From Diadema setosum (Eukaryota; Echinodermata; Echinoidea; Diadematoida; Diadematidae), in contig CM067062.1 in NCBI GenBank assembly GCA_033980235.1, forward strand, positions 11,122,027-11,186,026: a DNA stretch of 64,000 nt. Direction: 5' to 3'. A model generated the notes under the pieces. The model saw nothing but the letters and a program-made list of their open reading frames with translations. It ran no database searches and was not told where the DNA came from. Both the position numbers and the translations under genes were made by a program. Below, in pieces: positions 49,293-61,160 of the stretch; the stretch's first letter is position 1, and each line of letters begins with the position of its first letter.

Positions 49293-49645
49293 GCAAAGCA
49301 AAATCACCAGCCATCTCATCAACTCCCAAGTCGTCATGGCAACAGCAGTCTCCCAGTGCATCCTCCTCATCCCTCCCTGGTAGCATTGAGGATGAGGACT
49401 CCCTCAATGCATCCTCAGAGCAAAAGAAGTCCATCTATGGTACTCCCCCTACCACTCCATCCACCCCTTTGCCTTACAAGACCCCTCCTGAAAGTCCATG
49501 TCCAGTGGCATCCAGCACCCCTACGGGAGAGTTGAAGAGTCCCACCTCGCTCAGTGCTGCACAGTTGAAACGGCAGTTCCTGTATGGAGCAGACCACTCA
49601 AATGATGGGGATGTCTTTGAGGCAGAGGACAGTAGTAAAGACAAG
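49293..49645 (+). CDS. Exon H: Ser/Thr/Pro-rich exon; last clear exon in the window
   Basis: This exon of 353 nt follows the acceptor TTTCATTACCTCTAG and precedes the donor GACAAG|GTAAGA. With the G from exon G it encodes GKAKSPAISSTPKSSWQQQS, an acidic SIEDEDSLNASSEQKK, then YGTPPTTPSTPLPYKTPPES (several TPP/TP sites suited to proline-directed kinases), then SAAQLKRQFLYGADHSNDG, and ends FEAEDSSKDK in phase 0. The QLKRQFLYG stretch is the most ordered-looking part. The splice signals are both good. A next exon starting in phase 0 is expected downstream but was not found convincingly up to 64000, so the gene continues beyond the window. Confidence 0.8.
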
Positions 49646-49849
49646 GTAAGAAGCAATCAGCATTGAATTGCATCATTTTGTTCATCAAGATCAGTCATGA
49701 CTTTTCTTGACTTCACAGAGTTAAGAGAAATGTGACTTGAGGCTGTAGTTTCATTTCTCAGTGAAAAGATAGATATTAATTTGCATATTTTGCTGCACTT
49801 ATTCCTCATCCCTGCTCCAGTTAAATATCTTCCCCCTTTCTTGTTTCTA

Positions 49850-50660
49850 CTTCCGCTTCTCATAAGTCTCCTTTTCTGTTAATTCTGATCCTCTTCAACT
49901 CAAGCTCAAGATCCACACCATCTCCTGATCCTTCTGATCCTTCTGATCCTCTTCAGCTCCTTCTATCCACCTTCATTTTCATCTCCTCTGATCCTCTTGC
50001 TCCTTTGTGATCCTCTTCATTGCTCGATACTTCCGATCCTCTTAATCTCGTACACCTTCTCATTCTCAAGATCTTTTGCTCCTTCTATTCCTTATCATCT
50101 CCTTTTAATCCTACTAATCTGCTTCATCTCGTGCTCCTTCTAATCTTACATCATCTTCATCTTCTTTGATCCACTTCATCCCCTGCTCCCTTCTGATCAT
50201 CCTCATCTGCTTCATCTGATCCACTTCTACTTCTGCTCTGTTTAATCCAGTTCATCTCCTTGTTCTGATTCTCCTCATCTTCTTCATCTGGTCTCCTTCA
50301 TCTTCTGCTCCTTCTCATCCTCATCACCATCCACTCCTTCTCCACCTTCTACTCCTATTCTTCTCCTGCATCTTCATATCTGCTCCATCTCCTGCTCCTT
50401 TTGATCCTCTTTATCTCCTGCTTTTGATCCCTTCATCCTCTGCTCCTTTGAATTCTCTTCACATCCCGCTCTCTCTGATCCATATCATCTTCTGCTGTTT
50501 CTAACCCACTCCATCCGCCATCCCTTCTGATCCTTGTTATTTTCTGCTCATGTTGATCCTCTTCATCTCCTGCTAGGGTGTGATACTCTTCATCTCCCCT
50601 ATATTTATATATTTCTTCATATTTCTCTATCTCTCTGCATCAAGAATTGTCTTCTTGCAG
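49850..50660 (+). repeat. CT-rich degenerate minisatellite (CTTCATCTCCTGCTCCTTCTGATCC-like in pieces)
   Basis: The words CTTCATCTCC, TGCTCCTTC and TGATCCTCTTCATC recur tens of times with a loose period of about 25-30 bp. The plus strand is pyrimidine-rich with few A/G interruptions. It starts about 200 bp after exon H. No coding signal. Confidence 0.8.
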
Positions 50661-50999
50661 ATTTTTTTTTTCAGTTTCCCTATGAACTACCTCTTCTCTC
50701 TGCCTCTGTGTAGGTCTGTTTTTCAGTGTCAGCCTGCCAGCTAGACTATTTCTTCCCCCTTCTTCTTCTCTGCCCCCTTATCCCTTCCTCATGTACTGAT
50801 GTAAATATAGAACCCTTCTCAGTCCAATTAGTGATGCTATACCAGCCTGAGTTATATATATACACACATATAGTGGCTCAGACATCATGAAACCCTTCAG
50901 TCATATGTAATATCCCTCTACCTGCATCCGAATAAAACCGAGATAGCTGTCAGGTTCAATTGGTGTATGTCATCCAGAGGCTGTGATACTTAAAGGTCA

Positions 51000-51120
51000 G
51001 CCGGCGCAACCCTCCGGATTTGAAATGAATTGACCAATCAGCGCGCGGGCAACATACCGATCCCTCACCGAGTCATTTAGTTAACAGCTCTGTGTTGTTT
51101 ATGTGACCCGATACTGTGTG
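51000..51120. promoter_or_regulatory. Candidate promoter-like island with CCAAT box
   Basis: A GC-richer unique block contains CCAATCAGCG at 51034-51043, a good NF-Y site, followed by CGCGCGGGC. GTTAAC lies nearby (about 51080). Such a block could be an internal promoter of the host gene or an enhancer. No first exon can be defined after it. Confidence 0.25.
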
Positions 51121-51237
51121 AGGTATAACTTTTGCCCTTATTACCTGAAATGGTTGTAAATCACACAGACGTCCTGGAGATTACTGGGGAAAACATGACG
51201 AGGAATGTTTGTACGTAAATGACATGAAGGAGGATGT

Positions 51238-51310
51238 CCTTTTTGATGATGATGATGATAAAACAGCATTTATATTGCGCCATTTATCCGTTGAAACATT
51301 CAAAGGCACC
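51238..51310. repeat. GAT-tract plus TTTATATTGCGC short repeat
   Basis: A (GAT)n tract is followed by AAACAGCATTTATATTGCGC and CATTCAAAGGC. The layout matches that of the repeats at 14560-14710 and 61030-61160 (trinucleotide tract followed by a TTTATA core). Confidence 0.4.
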
Positions 51311-53116
51311 CATCTCCCACAACGTGTCACACATCATTCTCAAAGTTTCTTGAAAAGATTCATAGGTCTTCAGTTCAGATTTGAAGTCAATGAGGTTTTT
51401 ACAATTTTTCCTCATTTCTGAACTCTTGTTTCAGCAAGATTTATTAAGTGAAGTCACACAAATTCTCCATCAGAATTGTATGTTTCTGAATAGTTACGTG
51501 CGACAATAATTTCTTGTGTTTTGTCCCTGGTGTCAAATGGACGATAAAAATCTAATTGCATATTTGGTCAAGTCATATCCATGACTTCATTTCTGAAAGA
51601 AATGATGATAAATGCATCCCAGTCTTGAAGCGAGGCTAGGCTGCTTGTACGCCACATCCCATAGTGTGATGGGCATGTGGGGGGATGCAGAAACGGCTCA
51701 GTTGTACAGGCGTGGTTGCCAAGGTGGGCTCTAACTCGATTTGTCGGCCTAATGCAATGACAACGCGGAGTAGCATTCCAGCAGATGATCCCCTAATGCG
51801 CAGGAGAGCTCATTCTCTGTCCTGGCTTCCTCCTTTCTTGATCTTCATTTCCATTTTTCCCTCATTCTCTCGTTCTATTTACATTTATGTTTTCATAGGA
51901 TTGGAGATGATGATGATAACACTGATAATGATTATGATAATAGCACCAATAGTAATGATTACAGTGATATGAAAATGTGACATTGATAATGATAATGAGG
52001 ATCGAGAGGATGGGGAAGATGATGATGGTGATGATGATGATAATAATGAATGCTGACCCTATTGCTTATAATAATTCTTGTACTTTTGAAATTAATCCCA
52101 ATTGTGTGGATAAAGAGGTATAAATCTCTATTATGAAATTTTGTTAATCAATCACTTTTATGCTTACACATTCAGTAATCTTTGACACAAAGATTCTTGT
52201 GCAATGTTTATTAAAGCCATCACATCCTCTCAATACAAACTCATGTAGCATCCACCACATACTATCAAAAGATGGCACTTGTAATCAGAGAAGAAAACAC
52301 ATTGCAAACTTCAACTGATCTTAATATCCAGCATTGTATCAGTGAGAGACAGAACTTTTCATTAAAGTTTATTCACCTGCAACTACCTTTCCAAGGTGTC
52401 TCGTAGCTGTATTGGGGCAAAAATTGGATTTTGGGAGCAAAAAAGTCTACTACATTGCTGAGTCTGTGGAAATCATATCAATAATCCATTACCATATTAT
52501 TTGATATGGAGATTAGATTCTTCATGTAGGTCTAATGATACTTTCCACTAAAAAGCACATCCTTCAGTACTTTCGTAACTGAAGATTAATTTGAATGTGA
52601 TGAGGAATACTGTTGATTAGTATGGTTCCTGCTACAGCAGATAAATGAATATAGAAGTTAATTCAGTTTGCACTATAACATGGCATTTGGTCATACCATT
52701 AAGTAGATGACACTGACATATAAAATGCCAAAAAGGAAACAATCAATGCAATAAACTTTTGTAATGGCAAAGTTTAGAAAATGTGGAAACAAACAAGAAA
52801 ATCAAAATCAGTAATCATGATTTCTTGAATTTTGAAATGTTTGATATATTTGACAAAAAAGACATGGTATTGTCTTCATTTTGTTTTTGCTTTGATTTTG
52901 GGGGGTAGTTTCACCATATGGCACCCATTTAGGGAGAAGTTTTAGGAAACAAACTTAATGAGGAAAAGTGCATGAAACACATTTTGGAGGTATATATTAT
53001 GGGAATGCTTCTCATATGTATCCTGCTAAAACATATATATCTGTCATCAAGGTCACACATCTATACCATCCAGGTATGATGATATACCAATATTGACTGT
53101 CCATTAAGGATTAGTT

Positions 53117-53580
53117 TTGGCTCCTCATCCCATTCTCCTGCTGTCTCCTTTTTCTCTCTCCCCTTCTCTTTCTCTCCTTGATTCTTCCCCCTATCTTTTT
53201 CTATTTATCTTTATCTTTCTTGTAGTATTGTATTCTCATTGTCTCTTATGTATTCTTATTTCTCTTACTCTCTGTATTCTCTTTCTATCTATCTCTCTCC
53301 CCCTCACTTCTCTCCTTTTTCTTCACCTTATCTCTTTCTATTTATCTTTCATATCTTTCTTATCTATTATCTTTATCTGTTATTCATTCTGTTTTCTTTT
53401 TATCTCTCTCTCTCTCTATCCATCTCTCAATATTATCTCCATCTCTCCCATATCTATCTCCGTATCTCCTTTTCCCCATCCCTCCATCACTCCATCTGTT
53501 CATCTCCCTCCAACTTTCTCTTTCTCTTGTCCTGTCCTTTCTCCCCTTTCCCCTCTTCTTTCCACTTATATGTAATTTTG
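53117..53580 (+). repeat. Pyrimidine-rich tract with CTCT/TCTTTAT words
   Basis: The plus strand is nearly all C and T with periodic TATCTTT and TCTCTC words. The Ser/Leu/Ile/Tyr open frames of about 150 codons over it are low-complexity artefacts, not a protein gene. Confidence 0.75.
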
Positions 53581-55869
53581 TTCACGCATATCTCATCTCA
53601 TTCTCCGCCAGCATCATCCCATCACGTTGAACTGACAATCTGTCTTCTTATCAATACACAGCAGACAAGACATGATTTACAAATATCAATATCTATTGAG
53701 CTGGATGCCTAGATATTATCCCATGCATGTCTATTTTGTTGATCTAACACTAAATACTTTGTTGGGGTTTTTCTATATTTGATCTTGAATTAATTTCATT
53801 TTTGCTTACTTTGTTTTTTGGTTGTTGTAGTAGTATAATTTGATTTTGATTTTGATTTGAGTTTGCCAAATCTACAAACAGCATCATATTTGTACATGCT
53901 TTTATATGTAATTTGAAAGAGAATACATTTATGTATTCTTATGTATCTGTATATGCATTTATGAACATAGATGAATACATTCTTGGAAGGTGTGCAATGA
54001 TTTTGCAATGTAGACAGTGAGCAAATGTGGGAGAGAGCCAGTAGTTTGACTTTGATGGAAACAAATTATATGATACATAGATGTCAAAACATAAACATAT
54101 AAATGAATGTTTGATGAATCATATAAATATAAAAATTACACACAAAGAGAGGAGAACTAGATCAAGATACTAGTGGTCATCAAGTCTGTGTATCTCCTTT
54201 GTATCGTGGCTGTTTCTCTGTGTGAAGTTCTTCAGTATTCTCTGCTCTTGCATCTGTCACCATCTATTTCATCTTCATGTGCTCATGTAGCCTCTAGCAG
54301 TTGTGGACTTTCCTTGATATAGATTTAATGCATCCACCAGTGTTGAGTGGTCAGATATCAAAACACATCTTGCAACACGTCTGTCTAATAGGACACACAG
54401 GCACACATGTAAGCTCATCCTATGCACTCTATTTGTTGTTGTTTTTTCCTTTTTTTCCTACGCTAACGTGTGGTATACACGATATGCAGTGATGTACATA
54501 ATGTTCCCACACACACACACACACATATAACATATTCTTGCAATGTGACTTCTACTTGCCCTAATACAACTGTGAATACTATGCCAAGAATAGGCCTACA
54601 TCAAACTCAAAATTACACACACATTTTGTCATTCAAGTGCATCATTCTGTCTAGACGTATTGTTGTTGTTTTTTTTCCCCTAATGCAAATCTTCTCTCTT
54701 ATACTCTAAGATATATGAGGAGGTATATCCATATACATACATATATATACACAGTCAAGGAGGACAGAGAGAGAGAGAGAGAGAGAAGAATAAAATAAAG
54801 AAAAGAAGTAGAGGAGATGGGAGAGCAGTAGAGAGCTAAGTGGGATGTGAGTAGAGAGATTTTATGAGAGAACGAGCGAAGGTGTGAGAGCAGAGGAGAG
54901 ACCAGCTAAGGTGAAGTTGCAATATGAAAATGGATTGGATGGGATCTGCCTCTTGATATAGGCACGGAAATCATAAAATGTTTTTATTGCCACAACATGC
55001 GGAGAAATGAAAATGATAAAGGAGTAAGAGAGGTGATGCTGAGCCAGAATATCATAGCATGAGGTCTCCACAATACTAGGGAATAAACTGAGTGTATCAG
55101 CACTTCATAGAGGTGAGGCAAGGCATAGAAGAGACACAGTGGGTACTCTCTGGACCGGTCTCCCGGTATAGAGAGGGGAGAGAGAGAGGGAACGAGATGA
55201 CTGAAGACCCTTTGGCATGCCATTGTCCTTATTAGGCCATCGTCCCTGGTCTCTTGCATGAAGAAGACTGGGCTGGGCTGTGGCTGGGAGAGAGTGCTGG
55301 AGTGCTCGGCCGGGCTTTTGCTGGGCAGGCTGTGCCTAGTGACAAACCAGGGGGATGAGAATCTGGTGGAAGGAGGAGGAGGAGGAGGAGGGAGGAGGAA
55401 AGGGGGGGGGGGTGGTCAGGAGAAGAGGGAACGAGATGTGACTGTTTAAAGCGGAAGATGGCCTGCATAGATTCAGATTATTCCCTCGTCAATACACATG
55501 CCATTCAATGCAAGCCCATGCCATGGTGTGGTAGTCTTATCACCAATCCTACTGGTATGTGATCTCTTCCAGAGCATATATGCTGTCAGGCACGTGCTGG
55601 TTCTCACACGATATACCCCTTGAAGTAAACTTGAAGTAAAGAGGATACCAGTTTGATATTTTCCTTTGCGACTCTGAACTATTATGACTCCACGCCATTA
55701 ATGCGTGACTCATGATTCATTGATAAGGGTCATGTCTGAGCAAGAGAGCAACGGAACAAATTCTGGATTTGTATCGAGTTTGGAAGTTGTGAGGCAAAGA
55801 CTAATCCTGAACTAAACAAGGGGGACCAGACATCCCTGTGTGTTTGCCCCTAACTGCCTTAGAACACTG

Positions 55870-56170
55870 CACTTTGGGATACCTCCTCCCCGTCATCCTC
55901 CATCCACCCCCATCTGCAGACCGGTATCTCCTCCGGATCGCATCACTCCCGAGGCGGAATTAAGACTTTAAGGTTTCGCAGGAGGAGATGTAGGGAGCGG
56001 ACAGAAGGGAAGTGAACCTGGAATAAGAGAAAGTCACATGCTTGGAGTGTTTAGATTGTAACTTCATCGTCACCTCCGCTGGCGTATCATTCGAATCTTT
56101 GGCCATTTTATTCCTCGAGTCTATTGGTTACCATCTTGGAGTCTGCTGATTAAAAGGCAGGTACGATATT
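55870..56170. promoter_or_regulatory. GC-richer unique island, possible regulatory DNA
   Basis: The block contains CTCCGGATCGCATCACTCCC, GGAGGAGATG, and a CTATTGGTTACC (inverted CCAAT) near 56122. It ends near AGGCAG|GTACGA, a donor-like site at 56160. It may be an alternative first exon with its promoter, but no open frame supports this. Confidence 0.2.
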
Positions 56171-58005
56171 ACCGACATGGGTGCTATTTGTGTGATGATG
56201 TTAAATTTGCTGTCATATTGATGAATGTGTTTGTCTTCAAACACACACATGACAAAGTTGCTTACCATTGCAGTTGTTAACTTTCAGTTTTGAGTTTGAG
56301 TAGGGGTTGATTTTGAATCCCACAGAAAACAGTGTAAGAATTATACTTGATTTTAAGGTTATGGAAGGGGGATTATTGTCCCGGCATTGTCTTTTACAAA
56401 AAAATCATCATGTCTTTGAGTATTATGCAGTTATGTAATAATTAGTATCAATGTAATAAGATACATAGTATGTATAGGTAACGTCTGTAAGAAGTTTTTT
56501 CTGAATCTCAGTATAGCTTGTGGCATTTAACACATATAAGAATGTGTGCTGATGTGGTTTGATAGGCTCCTAAAAGATGTTTGAAATCATGCAATGGAAG
56601 GATGGTTCAATTAAAAAAAAAGGTCTATGAAATCTGATCCTCGGAAACCTTGCATACAAATGGCATGTAAACTTTTACTGCCATTCTGTCTACACGGAAC
56701 CAGTTCAAGTGTATAATGGTTCTGCACAACATCCCACAGTAGAGCCTGGTAGTATGTGGTTGCTATGGCAACCCCTCTTGGGGGCATCCCTGGCAACCCG
56801 GATTCCCAGCATAGCTGGCTGGTGGAATGTCATTGCATCTTTTATCTCCTTTCCTCACATTCATGTCTACAGTGATGATGGTCTTAACCCAAATGTTTCA
56901 GGGAGCTAGAATGGTGCCAGATCATATCTTTGATTTCTCTCGCTCCTCCCTGCTTGATGAAACTAATGTGGGTTTTTTTTGTTTTGTTTTTGCTGAGAGG
57001 TACAGTATTCCAATTCAGTAAGGGCAGCTTTAAAATATCAGGGAAGCTTCATGCCCCTGGTTGCCTTGATATTCTGCCTCTAAAATATGAGGGGAAGTTT
57101 GATTCTGTGCAATGCTGCATAAATAATTTGTATGTTGTTGTTTGGATTTTTTTTGCCCCGTGCTTGAATTGTGAGTATACATCCTTAATTGAAACTTTTG
57201 TTTCACCCGACCGGCAGATTAATTGTTGCTGTATTGACTGTCTTCTGTTATTCATATCGTGAAACTGTTTATTGTTTTATATCTGTCTTCCAGCTAATCA
57301 TGTTGTATTTATGTTCATTTCCTGTGCCATATGATTTTAGCTTAATTAACAACCCCTCAATCAATTTACTCAGTCATCTTAATTGCCATGTCAACTGTGA
57401 TGCATACCTACAGTCACTTTACTTGTATTTCTTGTAATATTTCTCATTCTACTACTCACTTCAATATTATAGTACGCAACTGTGTATGTGGAATATGTTA
57501 TACATAGTTTGTGTTTTTGTGAATTTTGGAAGCCAACTGACATTTGCGGAATCCAAAGCTTTGTATAACAAATATAGTGAAACACTAACTTTTCTTCTCG
57601 AAAAGAGGTATTACTCATTTTTAATTTCCCTACCGTGGATCTTGATCTTGAATTCAACCACTTGCAAAACTGACTTTAAGTCTGAATTGGAAATAAAATA
57701 TGGCATATACAGTGTGTTGTCTTTGCTTAATAAGTGATACACACACATAGATGATTAATACTCAATCTAGAACTTATTTCCATCCCACAATGACATGTAG
57801 CTCTCTCAGTCTTGTTCAAAGACTCGTTCACTTGCGCTTACCTGTCCACATTGACTGTATTCATTGTTCCTGTGGATTTGAATTAATGAGTAGACTGACC
57901 TTTCTGTCACTCTTGGATCAATTTTGTCTGCCATGGATACATTACCCTCATCTTGCTGTACTCAACACCTGCAGGCTCTCAAATAATCTTAGGGACTGTC
58001 TGTTA

Positions 58006-58440
58006 CTGTAAAAGTGGATATGAAGAGTTTGTTTGCAAAAACCGATAAGTCCATTTTTGAAGATTTCGAAGTACGGTCTCTGTCATAAAGTACAAAATAA
58101 TACCTTTTAAATGATATATTGTTCACTACATATAAAGGTACATTTTTGAAGTTATGGTCAAAAGAAGCAAAAAAATTCTTATTATTCTCTTTATTTTTTT
58201 TTACCTTTAATCGCAAATATCTCCATTTGACAAATATGGACTTCAAACTCTTCATATTTTCGCATGAGTAATTTTTCACACTCGGCCAGGTGAGGTGAAT
58301 TTCGTGTGTTTTTAATCGAGACATCAATTAGAGAAATATATGGCAAGCAAAAATATTTGCTTGCTTTTGTTTTCACGCTAGTTTCTGGTTGCAGGAAATG
58401 TGCAAAAGTTTCCACATCATGAAAATTTTCACTTTTACAG
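58006..58440. mobile_element. MITE, 435 bp, CTGTAAAAGTG terminal repeats, TA target site
   Basis: It starts CTGTAAAAGTGGATATGAAG and ends with CACTTTTACAG (complement of the first 11 bases). TA flanks both ends (58004-58005 and 58441-58442). Inside, GAAGAGTTTG at the left and CAAACTCTTC near 58250 form a nested palindrome shared with 43737-43993. It is noncoding and compatible with mariner-type mobilisation. Confidence 0.75.
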
Positions 58441-59580
58441 TATATTATATATTTATATGTGATGAATGCATAAAATAGCATTAAGTGCTCCATCCTGTCT
58501 TGTCATCCTGTTAAGGGGCTTAGGGATTTTTTTTTTTAAATATATGTATATATATGAACATATAAGTATATATGAATATAAAAATATGAATATATAGATA
58601 TGTAAATATATGAATGTATGATATAATACAAAATGATTTAATGATTAATTGTCATCTGCAATCAAGTCTAGGTGTGAAATATGTACTTACTATTTCCATC
58701 AGATATAAACTTATATGTAGGTATTTTCTCCTGGGAAAAGAAATTTAAGAATTACACATTCTGAAGATGGGAACTGAAAGCTAGTGTTTGCCAGGCAAAC
58801 TTGTTTTTATCTTCTTAGTCAAAAGAAAAAGGAAAAAGAAAGTATTCCAAGATGCTTCATTGAATATTACACTTCCGTTACTCTGGTTTCAGGTGAATGT
58901 TGCTGCCATGGTAACAGTAACCTCAGTAATTGGCGAACAATTTACACTTTGCATTCTTTGCGTAGCTTGTAAATAGGTTGCATGATACAGTTCCCTCAAG
59001 ATCTTAGTAGTGGCACCATTTCTTTCCCTGTTGGCTGATACGTGTTAGTTTTGATTCCATTTAGGCTCCAGAAAGAAAACAGTCTCTTGTTTCTAACTTC
59101 AAATATTTAAACGGGGAAAAAAAAGAGTTTTAGAAATGAAAAAGGCGACTGCTGCGTGATTGACAGGAATATTGGAATGTCAGAATATGTAGTTACTGTT
59201 ATTAGTTAGATAGAACATGACAAAACCCAGTACAAAATGTTTTTATTGGGGAAGAATACTTTGCAAACGTTTCACTGAAGCTTTTTTTTTTTTTTTAACA
59301 TGATAAGGTATTAAATGAATGTGTATGCATTGTCCTCCCCCCTTCTTTCTCATGTATGACCAAACATTTGGCACACAAAATTGTACATGTACATCATCAT
59401 AGCCCTGGTACAAGTACAGTGAACCACTGCTTGCTGATGAATGGCTCCTAATATTGCAATAAATTCCTTTGGGGAAAAAAATCAAAAATTACCTCAGACA
59501 TGAACACCTCATGAGTAAAAGTGCATGAAATGCATAAATGGACTAAAATGATAGTTCTGTGTTACAGCATAATAATGATA

Positions 59581-59595
59581 ATACTAATAATAATG

Positions 59596-59633
<38 letters not shown>
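59581..59633. repeat. AAT microsatellite, left part
   Basis: (AAT)n immediately left of the LTR-like element. The same repeat resumes at 61028 on the other side, so it was probably one tract before the insertion. Confidence 0.9.
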
Positions 59634-61027
59634 TGTCATGGAATGATACAGTATACTACGAGTCTCAAAATTAGGGTCTGAATTATAGACTGTTAGCAAA
59701 GAGTTCCGGTCAGTCGTTCCACAAGAGCAACAGTTTGCTCAGCAGTTGGCCACAGCAGTTTGCTTACAGTTTGGGTTTCTTGGACAATCTGACGAAGTCC
59801 AACAATCCAAGGTATGTCAAAAATCGTTCTTTTATGATTTGTGCACCATTTAAGGAACAAACAAAGTTTCCATGGTCAGGGAGTTAAGAGGAAAAATCGT
59901 AAATAAGAAATAAGGTTATGTATGTTCAAGGTCAAGGTCAAGGTCATCGCCGTATACGCTGTACTACGTATAAGCGCCTATTGTTCCGTGTATTGTTCAA
60001 TTGCATTAACGTTCAGTGTAGCGTGCGTGGTGCATGGTCCGCGGTGTGGAAAGTGTTAATGCGAATACGTTGAACGTTTTGGACGGTCTTTGTAAAGACC
60101 TCTCCCTATCGGAGAATGGTCCGAAATGATAGTATTGTGAATGTGAATCCGTGGAGTTTCAAACGGGTTTTCTGGTATTATGTATTGCTCACGTTAAAAC
60201 GTAAAAGTTGGATTATATTTTTTCGCGTATGTATATATTTAAGATAGTTGTGTTAGGAACGCTCCACGCACGAAGTTCATGCACGCGGAGGGATATTAAA
60301 GTTGAAGTTATAGTGATATGTCTAGCTGTAGATTCTGTGATAGTCTCATTTAAGACCACAAAAAGCGTTGCTAGGGAGAATCTAATGCTCGTTGTTATTA
60401 ATGCACAATTTGCTACAGGACGTCTTATAGTACAGTGACATTGTTGTGAGATGTGGCATTGAGCGTTACAATCATAAGATTCAAGATATATATTGATTGT
60501 GTTAAATAGGTTTATTAACCGACGATGATTTGTCTGACTTAGACAGAATATTGAAAGTTCATTATGTTTATTCTGCTTGTAGATTACACCAGATACATAA
60601 CGGCAATACTCCTGATGATAGTTAACACAGTCACCCTCATGAGTTAGTTAAAATAGATATAAACGTTATTTAAATATTCTGGCCAAAATTGCTTCTTCAA
60701 GAAAAGAAAGAAAGAAAATATTCATTATCGTCTTACTATTTCTGTGTAGAGTTGAAATAGAGTATACTGATTTGTATGGCGTGTTATATGAATAATTTTC
60801 TTCTTGTTTGTATCTTACAGGAACCACTCATTCCAACACAGTTGTTGAATATATCTATATAAATATATCACACTAGCATACGCAAGTTTGCAGTATGCAC
60901 AGTTACACATCGCCGATACATGCTGTGTAACAGAATAAAGAACCCACATCACGTTAAACCGAGGATTTCTTTGTTCTTTATTGCAACAACGTGTTCATCT
61001 GAAGAGATTGCATACGAATCCATCACA
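59634..61027. mobile_element. Solo-LTR-like element, 1394 bp, inserted in an AAT microsatellite
   Basis: The element begins TGTCATGGA and ends TCCATCACA, which are inverted copies with one mismatch and show the TG...CA ends of LTRs. ATAAT lies directly on both sides (59629-59633 and 61028-61032), fitting a 5-bp target duplication, although the flanking AAT repeat makes this partly expected by chance. The composition is richer in CpG than the surroundings. It contains a TATA-like TATATATTTAAG near 60231 and AATAAA at 60934-60939. No reverse transcriptase or gag frame is present, so it would be a solo LTR. It could alternatively be a non-autonomous DNA element. Confidence 0.6.
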
Positions 61028-61160
61028 ATAATAATAATAATAATAATAATAATGATAATAATAATAATAATGACGATGATGATGATGATGATGATGATAA
61101 TAATGATAATAATAATAACCAAACAATATTTATATAGCATTTTTCTATACAGTTACAGTC
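61028..61160. repeat. AAT/GAT microsatellite, right part, with TTTATATAGC core
   Basis: (AAT)n passes into (GAT)n and back to (AAT)n, then AACCAAACAATATTTATATAGCATTTT. The end resembles the repeats near 14580 and 51260, so the microsatellite probably belongs to that short-repeat family. Confidence 0.7.

Noticed and set aside
53117..53712. Two overlapping 150-codon frames in the pyrimidine tract
   Set aside because: Low-complexity Ser/Leu/Ile/Tyr composition with no homology and no start context.
53662..53712. Possible terminal exon (after TTATCAATACACAG, 16 codons then stop, phase 0)
   Set aside because: The acceptor is good and the phase fits exon H, but the product is short, featureless and has no nearby AATAAA; chance is likely in 14 kb of intron.
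56902..56967. 66-bp phase-0 candidate exon (GARMVPDHIFDFSRSSLLDETN in pieces)
   Set aside because: The acceptor AATGTTTCAG is reasonable, but the donor AAT|GTGGGT is poor and no homology is recognised; kept only as a site to check against cDNA.
58891..58974. Possible exon after TTACTCTGGTTTCAG, frame VNVAAM then stop later
   Set aside because: No homology, and similar acceptor-like sites occur by chance; donor ATG|GTAACA would leave only six codons.
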